Source: an uncultured Lachnospiraceae bacterium (GTDB taxonomy: Bacteria; Bacillota; Clostridia; Lachnospirales; Lachnospiraceae). Taken from it: a stretch of 42,299 bases of DNA. Within the stretch, counting starts at the first letter, position 1. Every line of letters starts with the position of its first letter. A program made the position numbers and the translations under genes. Under the pieces are notes generated by a model that saw only the letters and a list, made by a program, of their open reading frames with translations, was not told where the DNA came from and ran no database searches. The DNA lies in the NCBI GenBank assembly GCA_947063675.1, contig CAMSTM010000009.1, forward strand, positions 1 through 42,299. The letters run 5' to 3'. Positions 16,060 to 24,558 of the stretch are shown here, piece after piece.

Positions 16060-17814
16060 TTAAGCGCCCCCTATAAGCACCTTTTTCCCGCAGAAAGCAA
16101 AGCCATACTTCCGTATACGCTCTCCTGGGATTCCTCTTGCCGTAAGATTCGCCTGATAATCCTTTTCCTCTATCTGGCGGAGCGCCTTCCGTACCGTGTC
16201 CGCCAGTTCCTTTTCATCATCCTCCTGTACTTTAAATTCTATGATTATGGCATCGTCCTTCTCTTTTGCCTGCTTTCCCGGCTCCAGCATAATATCATAT
16301 CGGCCAAACCCGCTCTCTCTGTTCGAAGTAATCACATATTTATCGGCCAGCTCCACCATGAGCCCCAGCACAAAGCCATGATAAAAACGCTCCGGCTGTT
16401 TTTTAGAGGGCTTTGTTCCCGTATCAAAGCTGCCAAACATTTCCGATGTTACTTTATTCATATACACGTTCATCGCCTTTACATCGTGCAGCAGCAATGC
16501 CTGGATAAAATCACTGTAATTCTCATTCCCTGAAAACCAGTCCTGAATCATATTTTCAAACATGATATGGACTTCCTTATTCGTCAACGCCAGCTCATAG
16601 TCTGTACGTCCGGTTCTTTCCACAAAAGTACTTGAGACCACCTTCAAATATCCGCTGGCAAGCAAAAGGCTCCAGACGGCATTCTTTTTTGTAAGTAACT
16701 GATTGTATACAATCTGCTCGTCTATCTCCATATGGAGCGTTCCGCCATGAAGCAGACTCTCAAAGTTCTTCTTAATATTCGCGTTTCCCTCCCTGAGCAG
16801 CTTCTCCACCAGACTGTTGGCGCTGGAATTTGCCCAGTATGCCCCTGCCTCCCTTTTGTCAAGGAAATGAATAACCGACCATGGATTATAAATGTCATTC
16901 CTTTCCCCGAAAGAAAATCCGTCATACCAGTCTTTCACCTGTTGTTTCCCGTCCGGCATCCCGTATTCTTCCAGCGCCGAGAACACTTCCCCCTCTGTAA
17001 ATCCAAAGCTGTCCGCGTACTTTTTAGAAGTGGTCGTCACCACTTCCAGATTATTTAAATCAGAAAATATAGACTCTTTGCTGACTCTCGTAATCCCTGT
17101 CATAATGGCGCGTTCCAGATAAGGATTTGTTTTAAAGGTGGAGTTGAACAGGCTTCTTGTAAAATCCGCCAGCTCCTTCCAATATCCGTTTACATACGCT
17201 TCCTGTATCGGCGTATCATATTCATCAAGAAGAATAATGGTCTTTTTCCCATAATAGCGGCACAGATAATCAGAGAGCATTTTCAACGACAGAGAAGCCA
17301 TGTAATCCTCCATCTCCGCTGATATTTTTTGAAAATCGCTTTTTTCATTGTCATTCAGCACATCGCTTTTCAGCAGAAAATCAAATTTATTATATACCAG
17401 TTGAATAATCTTAAATATTTTCTTGCGCGCTTCCTTAAAAGTAGTTTCCTTGACATCCGCGAAGCTCAAAAAAATGACCGGATAGGTTCCCTGCAATTTT
17501 CTGTATTTATATTCCCCATAAGGGGATATTCCGTCACAGGATTTTTCCTCAGAAGACTTGCTGTCAGAAGATTTTTCCTCCCATATGCTCAGTCCCTCAA
17601 ACAAATCCCCCCTGTCCGCATAGCTTACAGAAAAAAACTTTTCCACCATACTCATGTTCAGCGTCTTGCCAAAACGCCTTGGGCGGGTAAGCAGCGTCAC
17701 GGCATCGCCCGACTCCCACCATTCCCGTATAAACCCGGTTTTATCAATATAAAAATAGTTCTGTTTTCGAATCACTTCGAAATCCTGATTCCCAATACCG
17801 ATTTTTCTCGCCAT
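16060..17814 (-). CDS. AAA-ATPase-like / PD-(D/E)XK nuclease-fold protein (copy 3)
   Basis: This 584-residue paralogue closely matches the protein at 131-1873 from IGIGNQDFEVIR to the last residues (KYGFAFCGKKVLIG). It carries RPRRFGKT in the P-loop, TIILLDEYDTP as Walker B, and the C-terminal D507 (GRYDIM) and E526/K528 (IIIEFKV) of the PD-(D/E)XK fold. A serine/lysine-rich insert (around residues 81-93) distinguishes it from copy 1. The promoter (17870-17898) has the same boxes, spacer length and start-region bases as that of copy 1, so the duplication included upstream DNA. The product is cytoplasmic with no known function. Copies 1 and 3 form a direct repeat of about 1.7 kb, roughly 16 kb apart. 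Confidence 0.9.
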   Translation of the reverse strand: MARKIGIGNQDFEVIRKQNYFYIDKTGFIREWWESGDAVTLLTRPRRFGKTLNMSMVEKFFSVSYADRGDLFEGLSIWEEKSSDSKSSEEKSCDGISPYGEYKYRKLQGTYPVIFLSFADVKETTFKEARKKIFKIIQLVYNKFDFLLKSDVLNDNEKSDFQKISAEMEDYMASLSLKMLSDYLCRYYGKKTIILLDEYDTPIQEAYVNGYWKELADFTRSLFNSTFKTNPYLERAIMTGITRVSKESIFSDLNNLEVVTTTSKKYADSFGFTEGEVFSALEEYGMPDGKQQVKDWYDGFSFGERNDIYNPWSVIHFLDKREAGAYWANSSANSLVEKLLREGNANIKKNFESLLHGGTLHMEIDEQIVYNQLLTKKNAVWSLLLASGYLKVVSSTFVERTGRTDYELALTNKEVHIMFENMIQDWFSGNENYSDFIQALLLHDVKAMNVYMNKVTSEMFGSFDTGTKPSKKQPERFYHGFVLGLMVELADKYVITSNRESGFGRYDIMLEPGKQAKEKDDAIIIEFKVQEDDEKELADTVRKALRQIEEKDYQANLTARGIPGERIRKYGFAFCGKKVLIGGA

Positions 17815-17869
17815 AACCCTATTCCTCTACGTTATTCCGATTCCCTTATGCTTTTCCTTATCTGTTTAC

Positions 17870-17898
17870 AGTATATCCGTTCCCACCTTTAAAAGCAA
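17870..17898 (-). promoter_or_regulatory. Sigma-A promoter of AAA-ATPase copy 3
   Basis: TTGCTT (17893-17898), a 17-bp spacer and TATACT (17870-17875), followed by GTAAACAGAT. The hexamers, spacing and following bases are identical to those before copy 1 (1926-1954). Confidence 0.75.
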
Positions 17899-17931
17899 TA
17901 AAAAGTCAGTTTCCACTCCCGGACAGATAGA

Positions 17932-17970
17932 AATAAATGGCGGCATAATGCTTTCACACATTACACCGCC
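17932..17970 (-). terminator. Terminator of htrA
   Basis: Minus-strand GGCGGTGTAATG (17970-17959) pairs with CATTATGCCGCC (17950-17939), twelve pairs including two G-U, with an 8-nt loop. The T-rich ATTTATTTC follows. It starts 7 nt past the htrA stop. Confidence 0.75.
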
Positions 17971-17977
17971 CTGTAAT

Positions 17978-19468
17978 TTAACCTGCACGCCCCAGCGTCA
18001 CTTCCACCGTCTTTGTCTGATACCCTTCGGGACTTCCCTGCATAATCGTAAGCTCAACCGTTTCTCCTGCCGCGTAGCCGGAAATCTCCTCCTTAAGCTC
18101 CGCCATTGACTTTATTTCCCATCCGTTAATCGCTGTGATGATATCGCCACGAACAAGTCCCGCCTTGTCCGCCGCCGAGCCCTCCACTACGTTGGAGACG
18201 AAAGCCCCAAGGGGAAGCCCGTAAAGCGATGCGGATTCCTGATTCACATCAAGACCTGTAATCCCGAGATACCCTCTCTCTGACTCTGCGACCTTGCTTC
18301 TGGTCTGCTTTTCCATCAGCTTTTGGATAATGGGTTGCGCATCGGATATAGGAATCGCATAGCCCATGCCTTCCACGGCAGAGCCGCCAATCTTGTTGGA
18401 ATTGATGCCGATAACCTCGCCTTTCATATTGATAAGGGCTCCTCCCGAATTACCGGGGTTGATTGCCGCGTCGGTCTGAATGAAGGTATTTACCTCCGTA
18501 TCCGTCTGCTGTGAGTTCTGTGCGGAAGCCGACGTCCCTATTACCCTGTCAAGAGCGCTGACCACGCCGGTGGTAACCGATTGTCCGTAGCCTAAGGAGT
18601 TGCCTATCGCAATCACCGGCTCCCCTACCGTGAGGTCATCGGAGATGCCCAGCCTGGCGATTGTAATCTTGCTCATGGTATCATTGCTGATATCGGAAAG
18701 CGGCACCGCAATCACCGCCAAATCCTTCGCCTCGTCATACCCCTTTGTCTGTGCGCCGCACTGGGTTCCGTCTGCAAACTGCACCGTCAGCTCCTCCGCG
18801 GACGCCACCACATGATAGTTGGAGACAAGCAAAAGCTCCTCGTCGTTTTTCCCTACAATGATTCCTGAACCGGAGCCGCCGGCCTCCTGGCTGAACTCCT
18901 GCCCTAAAAAGCTCATTCTCTCAATATATCTGTTGTTTACGGAAACAACCGCCGGCATCACCTCTTTTACCACCTCGGTCACGTCCGTAACCGTTGTCTT
19001 TGCCACCTGGCTGGTGATAAGCTGCTGTATCTCGTCAATCTGCTCCTCGCTTAAATTGTCGTAGGAAAGAGATGTTGCTTTGTCCCCCTGGTTATCCGCA
19101 ATCTGCGCATTGTCCTTATCGGAATCCGTCTCCGCAGACTGAGCGTTTTTAGAACCGATTTTGAGGAAGTCCGACGCCGTGTCTATGGCCTGGAATCCAA
19201 GTCCGGCAAAAACTCCGAAAAACAGTCCGCAACAGACTGCCACCGCAATCTTTTTTCCGATTCCTCCCTTATTTCCTTTCCCGTTTTTTCCGGTGCTTCC
19301 GTTAGCGCCTCCCGCGCTGCCGCCAAAGCCTGCGGTATGGCTCCCTCCCGCATTATAATTTGCTCCGCTGAAGCTCCCGCTGTTCTCATAATGATAGGTG
19401 CTGTTGTTTACAGGATTCTGTTCTGCTGTGTGATTACTGTAGTTGTTTGGATAATTATTTTCATACAT
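17978..19468 (-). CDS. htrA: HtrA/DegP-type membrane-anchored serine protease
   Basis: This 496-residue protein has a cytoplasmic Asn/Gly/Ser-rich N terminus (1-70), one membrane segment (about 73-92), a trypsin-like domain with catalytic triad H219 (SNYHVV), D249 (AKDLAVI) and S341 (NPGNSGGALI), and a C-terminal PDZ domain (about 398-490, GYLGITGLDV and GDIITAINGWEI). Such proteases sit on the outer face of the membrane and degrade or refold damaged exported proteins; in Bacillus they respond to secretion and cell-wall stress through CssRS. No two-component genes are nearby. The ATG at 19468 has AGAGGT 8 nt upstream. A hairpin terminator follows. It lies downstream of a glycosyltransferase gene, 125 nt away, and probably has its own promoter, though I see no convincing boxes. 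Confidence 0.92.
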   Translation of the reverse strand: MYENNYPNNYSNHTAEQNPVNNSTYHYENSGSFSGANYNAGGSHTAGFGGSAGGANGSTGKNGKGNKGGIGKKIAVAVCCGLFFGVFAGLGFQAIDTASDFLKIGSKNAQSAETDSDKDNAQIADNQGDKATSLSYDNLSEEQIDEIQQLITSQVAKTTVTDVTEVVKEVMPAVVSVNNRYIERMSFLGQEFSQEAGGSGSGIIVGKNDEELLLVSNYHVVASAEELTVQFADGTQCGAQTKGYDEAKDLAVIAVPLSDISNDTMSKITIARLGISDDLTVGEPVIAIGNSLGYGQSVTTGVVSALDRVIGTSASAQNSQQTDTEVNTFIQTDAAINPGNSGGALINMKGEVIGINSNKIGGSAVEGMGYAIPISDAQPIIQKLMEKQTRSKVAESERGYLGITGLDVNQESASLYGLPLGAFVSNVVEGSAADKAGLVRGDIITAINGWEIKSMAELKEEISGYAAGETVELTIMQGSPEGYQTKTVEVTLGRAG

Positions 19469-19593
19469 GACAATTACCTCTCTTCCTTATCTGAATTTCC
19501 AGCTCATCCTTCTGCTGTCCTTGTTTTCTTTTATGAGCTTAAGTATATCCGGCAATTGTGTTCAATTTGTGACAAAAATTTGTTTTTTCTGTT

Positions 19594-20520
19594 TCATTTT
19601 ATCCAGTATTCCCTGTTCATGGAAAGCTTCTTTACCATCCGTCCCGGAAGGCTTTGGTATCTTTTGCCCATAAAATATCCGAGATACTTGCACCCGCTCT
19701 GCCAGATAAGCTTAAATATCAGCCACGGCTTTCCTGCTTTCCACAAATAGCCGCAGGTTTCCTTCACCAGACGGATGCCTTCCGACTCCGCCAAAATCCC
19801 GCCAAAAACCTCCGGGTACTCTGCATGGGATACCCCCAAATCAAAATTTCTTTTAAGCTGCTGCAGGCCGCTGTAATTATGGGAATGAGCCACTTTCGCC
19901 TGCGCCGCATAGGCGATGGAATATCCCGCGTCCAGAAGCCCTCTGGCATAAATCATATCTTCATTAAATATGGTATGACCGGGAAATCCCCCTAATTCAT
20001 CAAAAACCTCCCGCCGGTAGGCCGCGCACACATTGGAGGCAAAGAAGGCCTTAATTCCCATATCCCTGATATCCTCCTCCGATTTTATGCGGGATTCCTC
20101 CGGGTAGTTAAAAGAGCGGGTATAGCTTTCAATGATTCCGCACCCCTCCCCCGGCGTTTGTCTTGCATAGGACATAGCTACCCTTTTATCCTCAAAAGGG
20201 GCAAGAAGCCGCTCTGTCAGTTTATCATCCTCCGGCAGCGCATCGTCCGTCATCATAATAAAGTACGGCGCATCCGAAAAGGAAACCCCGAAATTTCTGG
20301 TGCCGCCATGGTCAAATTCCTGCTTTGTCACATGCCGCACCAGAAGATTGTCATAGCGCTCCCAAAATTCCGCCTCCGCAAAAGCGTCAAAGTACTGTTT
20401 TTCCGTGTTGATTAAGATGATGCGATGAACCGGATAAGTCTGTGTTCTCAGCCTGTCCAGCAAATCGATTAGTCTGGAACCCGGTTTGTATACCGGAATA
20501 ATTACGTCCGCTTCTACCAT
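19594..20520 (-). CDS. GT2 glycosyltransferase, rhamnosyltransferase-like
   Basis: This 308-residue single-domain GT2 enzyme opens with VEADVIIPVYKPGSRL. It has the EFDHGGTRNFGV segment characteristic of bacterial rhamnosyltransferases of the RfbF/RgpB type, and MMTDDALP as the metal/nucleotide-sugar DxD region. It would transfer a deoxyhexose from a dTDP-sugar to a lipid-linked chain on the cytoplasmic side. The ATG at 20520 has AGGAGA 7 nt upstream. It sits just past the terminator of the LCP gene (20602-20627), so it is separated from the main polysaccharide operon but probably serves the same glycopolymer. The acceptor and linkage cannot be read from the sequence. Confidence 0.85.
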   Translation of the reverse strand: MVEADVIIPVYKPGSRLIDLLDRLRTQTYPVHRIILINTEKQYFDAFAEAEFWERYDNLLVRHVTKQEFDHGGTRNFGVSFSDAPYFIMMTDDALPEDDKLTERLLAPFEDKRVAMSYARQTPGEGCGIIESYTRSFNYPEESRIKSEEDIRDMGIKAFFASNVCAAYRREVFDELGGFPGHTIFNEDMIYARGLLDAGYSIAYAAQAKVAHSHNYSGLQQLKRNFDLGVSHAEYPEVFGGILAESEGIRLVKETCGYLWKAGKPWLIFKLIWQSGCKYLGYFMGKRYQSLPGRMVKKLSMNREYWIK

Positions 20521-20601
20521 GATAGTTTCTCCTGTATTTACGGAAAACTGCCGTCTGATACAATGCTTCGGTTTTCCGGGTGTCCCTGCGCCCTGCTGAC
20601 C

Positions 20602-20627
20602 GGAAAAGAGGCTGTCAACCGACAGCC
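20602..20627 (-). terminator. Terminator closing the polysaccharide operon after the LCP gene
   Basis: Minus-strand GGCTGTC (20627-20621), loop GGTT, GACAGCC (20616-20610), then TCTTTTCC. It lies 38 nt past the LCP stop. A smaller AAAGCCA/TGGCTTT hairpin lies between it and the stop codon. Confidence 0.7.
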
Positions 20628-20664
20628 CCTCTTCATAAAGCCAGCATGGCTTTTAACATTTACT

Positions 20665-21864
20665 TTATTTAATGTAACCGCTGGTATCCGCCTCTACCTT
20701 GTTACTATACTCGATTACCGCATCGGAAGGCGAATATTCTTCGTCCTCAAAGAGGAATTCATGGAGCCACTGTACATTGTCCGCAAGGGATACAGGTACG
20801 ACGCAGCTTCCCTTAGAACCGATGGTTCCTGTGGTGCGCCTGCTCTCCTCCGGGAATCCGCCCTGGGCAACCACCTCATATGTTGTGATGTCTCCCAGAA
20901 TATCGAGGATATCCGCTACATCCAGAGAAGTATAAATTTCATCATTATCAAATATCGCATTTACCGCAGCGGTAAGGGTTGCCGGTGAAGCGCTCTTTGC
21001 CTTGTCAAAAATTGCAAGAAGAACCTCTCTCTGACGCTCCGTACGTTTGAAATCGTCGCCGCCGCCATAACGGATACGGCAGTAGGCGGTAGCCTGAAGA
21101 CCGTCCAGGAGCTGATAGCCGGTACTCTCCACAGGCGTATACTCCCGTTTCATATCGCTTGCCATGGTCTTCTGGTAGTTATTGATGTGTTTTAATTCCA
21201 CATCGTCAATGTCAATCATAATACCGCCAAGCGCGTCAACGGTATTGCTAAGGCCTGCAAAACCAACCGTTATGAAATCCTTGATGTTCATGTCAAGGTT
21301 CATGTTCAGCATGTTGATTGCCTGCATGGGGCCGCCCTTTGCATAGGCGGAATTACATTTATTGTAGCTGTCGTTGCTCAGGTTCAGATAGGTGTCACGG
21401 TAAACGCTGACAAGCTTGCACTCGCCGGTATCCTGATTGATGGACGCTATCATGATGGTGTCGCTTCGCGTATTCTTGGTGAGTGCGCCGGAAGTGGAGT
21501 CCACGCCGAACAACGCGACGTTCCGGTATCCCTTCATGGTGGTTTCCACCTTCTCCTCCACCTCGGGGTTGATTACAAATTCCTCCTGAGGCAGATTCAC
21601 CTTTCCTACCTTTTCAATCTTAAAGACGCTGTAAAGCACTACTACCATAATAAGGAGAATAAAAATCTCCAGGACGAAAAGCACTATCTTTGTACGTTTC
21701 TTTTTTGCATTATTTTTCGGCGCCGGTTTCTTCTTTGCTGTGTGCACAGGCTCCGTATGCTTCACCGGTTTCTTTGAAGCCGGCTGTTTCTGTACAGGCT
21801 TTTTCTGTACAGGTTTCTTTTGTACAGGTTTTTTATGAACTGGTTTCTTCGGTTCTGTCGCCAT
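20665..21864 (-). CDS. LytR-CpsA-Psr (LCP) family glycopolymer-peptidoglycan ligase
   Basis: This 399-residue protein has a cytoplasmic Lys/Pro-rich N terminus with five-residue KKPVQ-type repeats (residues 6-35), one membrane segment (about 60-81) and an extracellular LCP domain (about 110-330). LCP signatures include NVALFGVDS, TRSDTIMIASI (131-141), LVSVYRDTYL and CRIRYGGGDDFKRTERQR. LCP enzymes transfer undecaprenyl-pyrophosphate-linked glycopolymers to peptidoglycan. Its place right after the polyprenyl-phosphate sugar transferase and at the end of the glycosyltransferase run points to ligation of the polymer made here. The ATG at 21864 has AGGGGG about 10 nt upstream. A possible own promoter lies at 21979-22006, and a terminator follows. 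Confidence 0.92.
   Translation of the reverse strand: MATEPKKPVHKKPVQKKPVQKKPVQKQPASKKPVKHTEPVHTAKKKPAPKNNAKKKRTKIVLFVLEIFILLIMVVVLYSVFKIEKVGKVNLPQEEFVINPEVEEKVETTMKGYRNVALFGVDSTSGALTKNTRSDTIMIASINQDTGECKLVSVYRDTYLNLSNDSYNKCNSAYAKGGPMQAINMLNMNLDMNIKDFITVGFAGLSNTVDALGGIMIDIDDVELKHINNYQKTMASDMKREYTPVESTGYQLLDGLQATAYCRIRYGGGDDFKRTERQREVLLAIFDKAKSASPATLTAAVNAIFDNDEIYTSLDVADILDILGDITTYEVVAQGGFPEESRRTTGTIGSKGSCVVPVSLADNVQWLHEFLFEDEEYSPSDAVIEYSNKVEADTSGYIK
21760..21849 (-). repeat. 15-bp tandem repeat in the LCP gene
   Basis: Six consecutive 15-bp units encode KKPVH, KKPVQ (three times), KQPAS and KKPVK. The middle units are nearly identical at the DNA level (CTGTACAGG core on the plus strand), so copy number could change by slippage without breaking the frame. 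Confidence 0.8.
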
Positions 21865-21978
21865 ATCATCATTTCCCCCTTTTTACTTTATCCACAAATT
21901 ACGGGCTTTATCATCTGTGATTTCTCACAAGATATTATTTTCGCACAAAATTTATGTTTAAGCAATACCCTGTCCGCT

Positions 21979-22006
21979 ATATTAATTTATCTTTAATATT
22001 TGTAAA
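21979..22006 (-). promoter_or_regulatory. Possible promoter before the LCP gene
   Basis: TTTACA (22001-22006), a 16-bp spacer and TAATAT (21979-21984) within a 179-bp AT-rich gap. The AT-richness makes chance matches likely, so this is weak. The leader would be about 110 nt. Confidence 0.3.
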
Positions 22007-22043
22007 TCCATATTTACAATCCGCTGTTTTGCAGTAAATATTT

Positions 22044-23453
22044 TCAGTAGGCATTTTTATTGATAAAGCCTTTAAATATTGTAAGGAACATGATTTTAAA
22101 ATCCATCGACATGGTCCAGTTTTCAATATAAAAAAGGTCGTACTCGATTCTTCTGCGGATGGAGGTATCGCCCCTGTAGCCGTTAATCTGCGCCCACCCC
22201 GTAAGCCCCGGCCTTACCTGGTGCTTTATCATATAACGGGGAATTTCCTCCTTGAATTTTTCCACAAACTGCGGCCGCTCCGGCCTTGGCCCTACGAGGG
22301 ACATCTCTCCCATCAGGATATTAAAAAGCTGGGGAAGCTCGTCTATGCTTGTCCGGCGCAGGAACCTGCCCACTTTCGTCACCCTCGGGTCGTCCCTTAC
22401 GGTCCATGCCTGCTCCTCCGCAGAGGGCTTTTGCATTTCCATGGTTCTGAATTTATACATGTTAAAGGTCTTGTTATGCAGCCCTACCCTCTCCTGCTTG
22501 AAAATCACCGGCCCCCGGCTGCTGCACTTCACGGCAAGTGCCACAAGAAGCATGACAGGCGATAACAGAACGATTCCGAAAAGAGAACCCACAAGGTCGA
22601 TTGCCCGCTTTCCCACCCAGTTTAAGGTGTTGGTGAGGGGCACATAGCGGATATTGATGACGGGAAGCCCCATCAAATCCTCAGTGTAAGGATGGCTCGG
22701 CACCAGAGAATTATAGTCAGGTATAAATTTGGTGTGGACGCCGGATTTTTCACACAAATCCACGATAGCCTCTAAATGGTCGTAATCCTTAAGCGCCAGC
22801 GTGATGGCGATTTCGTCCAGATTGTTTTCCGGCAGGATATACTTGATGTTCTCAATTCTTCCCACCACCTTCACGCCCTTATAAAGAGTGCCGCTGGGAA
22901 TCCTGTCATCCAGTATCCCCCGGACCACATAACCCCACTGGGGATTTGCGTTGATTCTGGTAATATATTCCTCCGCCGCCCTGGAATAGCCAATCAGCAG
23001 CATATACTTTAAATTATAGCCTTTTTTTCGGAAATAAAGCAGCAAATTCCGTATTAACGTGCGGTAAATAGTGGTAAAGGTGATATTTATCACGTAAAAC
23101 GCGCCCATCATAAAACGGGAGAAATACTGCTGCTTGATGAAGTAAAGAAAAACAATAAAAAAGACTATCCCGACGGTATTTGCCTTTATAATACCCGCAA
23201 ACTCATACTTCCGCCTGGTAGCCCTCTTGGGAGCATAAAGATTAAAAAAATAGTACAGGATGATATATTCGGGCACAACAAAATACAGGAAGCTGAAATA
23301 GGTTCCCATATCCAACGCGCCTGCACCGGGCTCCGTATCCGCAAAAATGGTGCAGAACTTTATATACCATGCAAACATGTAGGAGAGTGCCACAATAACG
23401 GCATCCGCCAGCAAGTGCAATCGGTTGAAATACTTTTGATTGTCCTTAATCAT
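22044..23453 (-). CDS. Polyprenyl-phosphate sugar-1-phosphate transferase (priming enzyme)
   Basis: This 469-residue protein of the exopolysaccharide polyprenyl glycosylphosphotransferase family has about four N-terminal membrane segments, a cytosolic CoA-binding-like middle domain (around YMLLIGYSRAAEEYI), a further membrane segment at about 280-300, and the C-terminal bacterial sugar transferase domain (PF02397). That domain shows KRAIDLVGS, the YKFRTM segment, DELPQLFNILMGEMSLVGPR and RPGLTGWAQINGYRG. Such enzymes move hexose-1-phosphate from a nucleotide sugar to undecaprenyl phosphate as the first step of glycopolymer assembly. The substrate (Glc, Gal or another sugar) cannot be read from sequence. 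It lies 50 nt after a GT2 gene and before the LCP gene, matching a start-and-finish pair for the same polymer. Confidence 0.93.
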   Translation of the reverse strand: MIKDNQKYFNRLHLLADAVIVALSYMFAWYIKFCTIFADTEPGAGALDMGTYFSFLYFVVPEYIILYYFFNLYAPKRATRRKYEFAGIIKANTVGIVFFIVFLYFIKQQYFSRFMMGAFYVINITFTTIYRTLIRNLLLYFRKKGYNLKYMLLIGYSRAAEEYITRINANPQWGYVVRGILDDRIPSGTLYKGVKVVGRIENIKYILPENNLDEIAITLALKDYDHLEAIVDLCEKSGVHTKFIPDYNSLVPSHPYTEDLMGLPVINIRYVPLTNTLNWVGKRAIDLVGSLFGIVLLSPVMLLVALAVKCSSRGPVIFKQERVGLHNKTFNMYKFRTMEMQKPSAEEQAWTVRDDPRVTKVGRFLRRTSIDELPQLFNILMGEMSLVGPRPERPQFVEKFKEEIPRYMIKHQVRPGLTGWAQINGYRGDTSIRRRIEYDLFYIENWTMSMDFKIMFLTIFKGFINKNAY

Positions 23454-23503
23454 ATCCTGGCTACCTTTGAGGGTTGAATGGTTAGGAATATTTTACAATA
23501 TTA

Positions 23504-24469
23504 TTACAAAAAGTACAACTTGAAAATATTTGCCCATAGCTGACCCTGAATCCACCCGTAATTTTTCAGATAGCGGGCCTTAAATCTTACCCTGTGCCTG
23601 CGCCCTTCCTCTGTGCCGCAGAGCTTTATCCCCGCGAGGAGTCCCTGCAGATAGCTTCCGCCCATCCCTTTTAATACGAAATAAAAGGTTTTTACCGCAT
23701 ATCCTGCCATCAGAAAGGGAAGATTTATTAAAATCTGCACCGGAGGCATGTTCTTGTAAATCAGATAAATACTGTTTCTTGCGGACAGCCTGACTTTAAA
23801 AGCATTATGGCGGGAACCGCTGACCGCGCTTCCTGCATGCCGCACCTTCGCCTTCGGTACATAAATATTATGATAACCACAAATATTGGCGCGATACCCG
23901 ATATCGATATCCTCAAGATAAGCAAAATGGTTTTCGTCAAAAAAGCCTACCTTTTCAAACAGCGCCCGCCTGTAGAGAGCCGCGCCGGCACAGGCTGAAA
24001 ATATGCGTCCGGGTTTATTGCAGGCGCCGGCATCCTTATCCTTCCCTCTGGCAAAGGCCCAGCCTAACGCCGTATAAAAATCCCCGGCCCCGTCAAGCAG
24101 CTCCGGCTTATGGAGGTTAATCATCTTCGCCCCGGCGGAAAAAGCAATCCCGGCCCCATCCATGGCCTTTTCCAGCTCCTCCACCATACGCTCATCCGCT
24201 ATCGTGTCATTGTTAAGCAGCAGCACGTATTCCGTTTCCGCCGCCCTGATACCTGCGTTGACCGCCTTTGAAAAACCGGTATTTTCATTAAAGGAAATCA
24301 CCTGTGCCCTCCCGTACTTTTCCCTGACAAGAGCGAGGCTTTCATCCGCGGAGCCATTGTCAACCACAATAATTTCAGGAACCACACTGCCCTGATAAAG
24401 GGAAGCCAGGCAGTCGTCTATATACTCTATTCCATTATAATTCGGAATCACAACTGTAGTTTTGGACAT
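23504..24469 (-). CDS. GT2 glycosyltransferase, WbbL-like
   Basis: This 321-residue GT2 enzyme starts with KTTVVIPNYNGIEYIDDCL, has LLLNNDT as the DxD-type metal site (about residues 83-89), and FLEN-type features further on (FDENHFAYLEDIDIGYR), typical of dTDP-rhamnose-using WbbL relatives. The C-terminal 60 residues are basic and hydrophobic and may contact the membrane. The ATG at 24469 has GGAG 9 nt upstream. It lies 89 nt after another GT2 gene and before the priming transferase. Rhamnosyl transfer is inferred from the family and from rfbABC in the same locus. Confidence 0.87.
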   Translation of the reverse strand: MSKTTVVIPNYNGIEYIDDCLASLYQGSVVPEIIVVDNGSADESLALVREKYGRAQVISFNENTGFSKAVNAGIRAAETEYVLLLNNDTIADERMVEELEKAMDGAGIAFSAGAKMINLHKPELLDGAGDFYTALGWAFARGKDKDAGACNKPGRIFSACAGAALYRRALFEKVGFFDENHFAYLEDIDIGYRANICGYHNIYVPKAKVRHAGSAVSGSRHNAFKVRLSARNSIYLIYKNMPPVQILINLPFLMAGYAVKTFYFVLKGMGGSYLQGLLAGIKLCGTEEGRRHRVRFKARYLKNYGWIQGQLWANIFKLYFL

Positions 24470-24558
24470 TTATTAAATCTCCATATAATTTATCTTCTTC
24501 CTGTGTTCCCACTGCGGTTCGACGCCGCCGGGACAGTCCGCAAAAATCCGAACCCTCT

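Noticed and set aside
20613-20618. Perfect TTGACA on the minus strand before the GT2 gene at 19594-20520
   Set aside because: It lies in the terminator stem of the LCP gene and no -10 box occurs at 16-18 bp.
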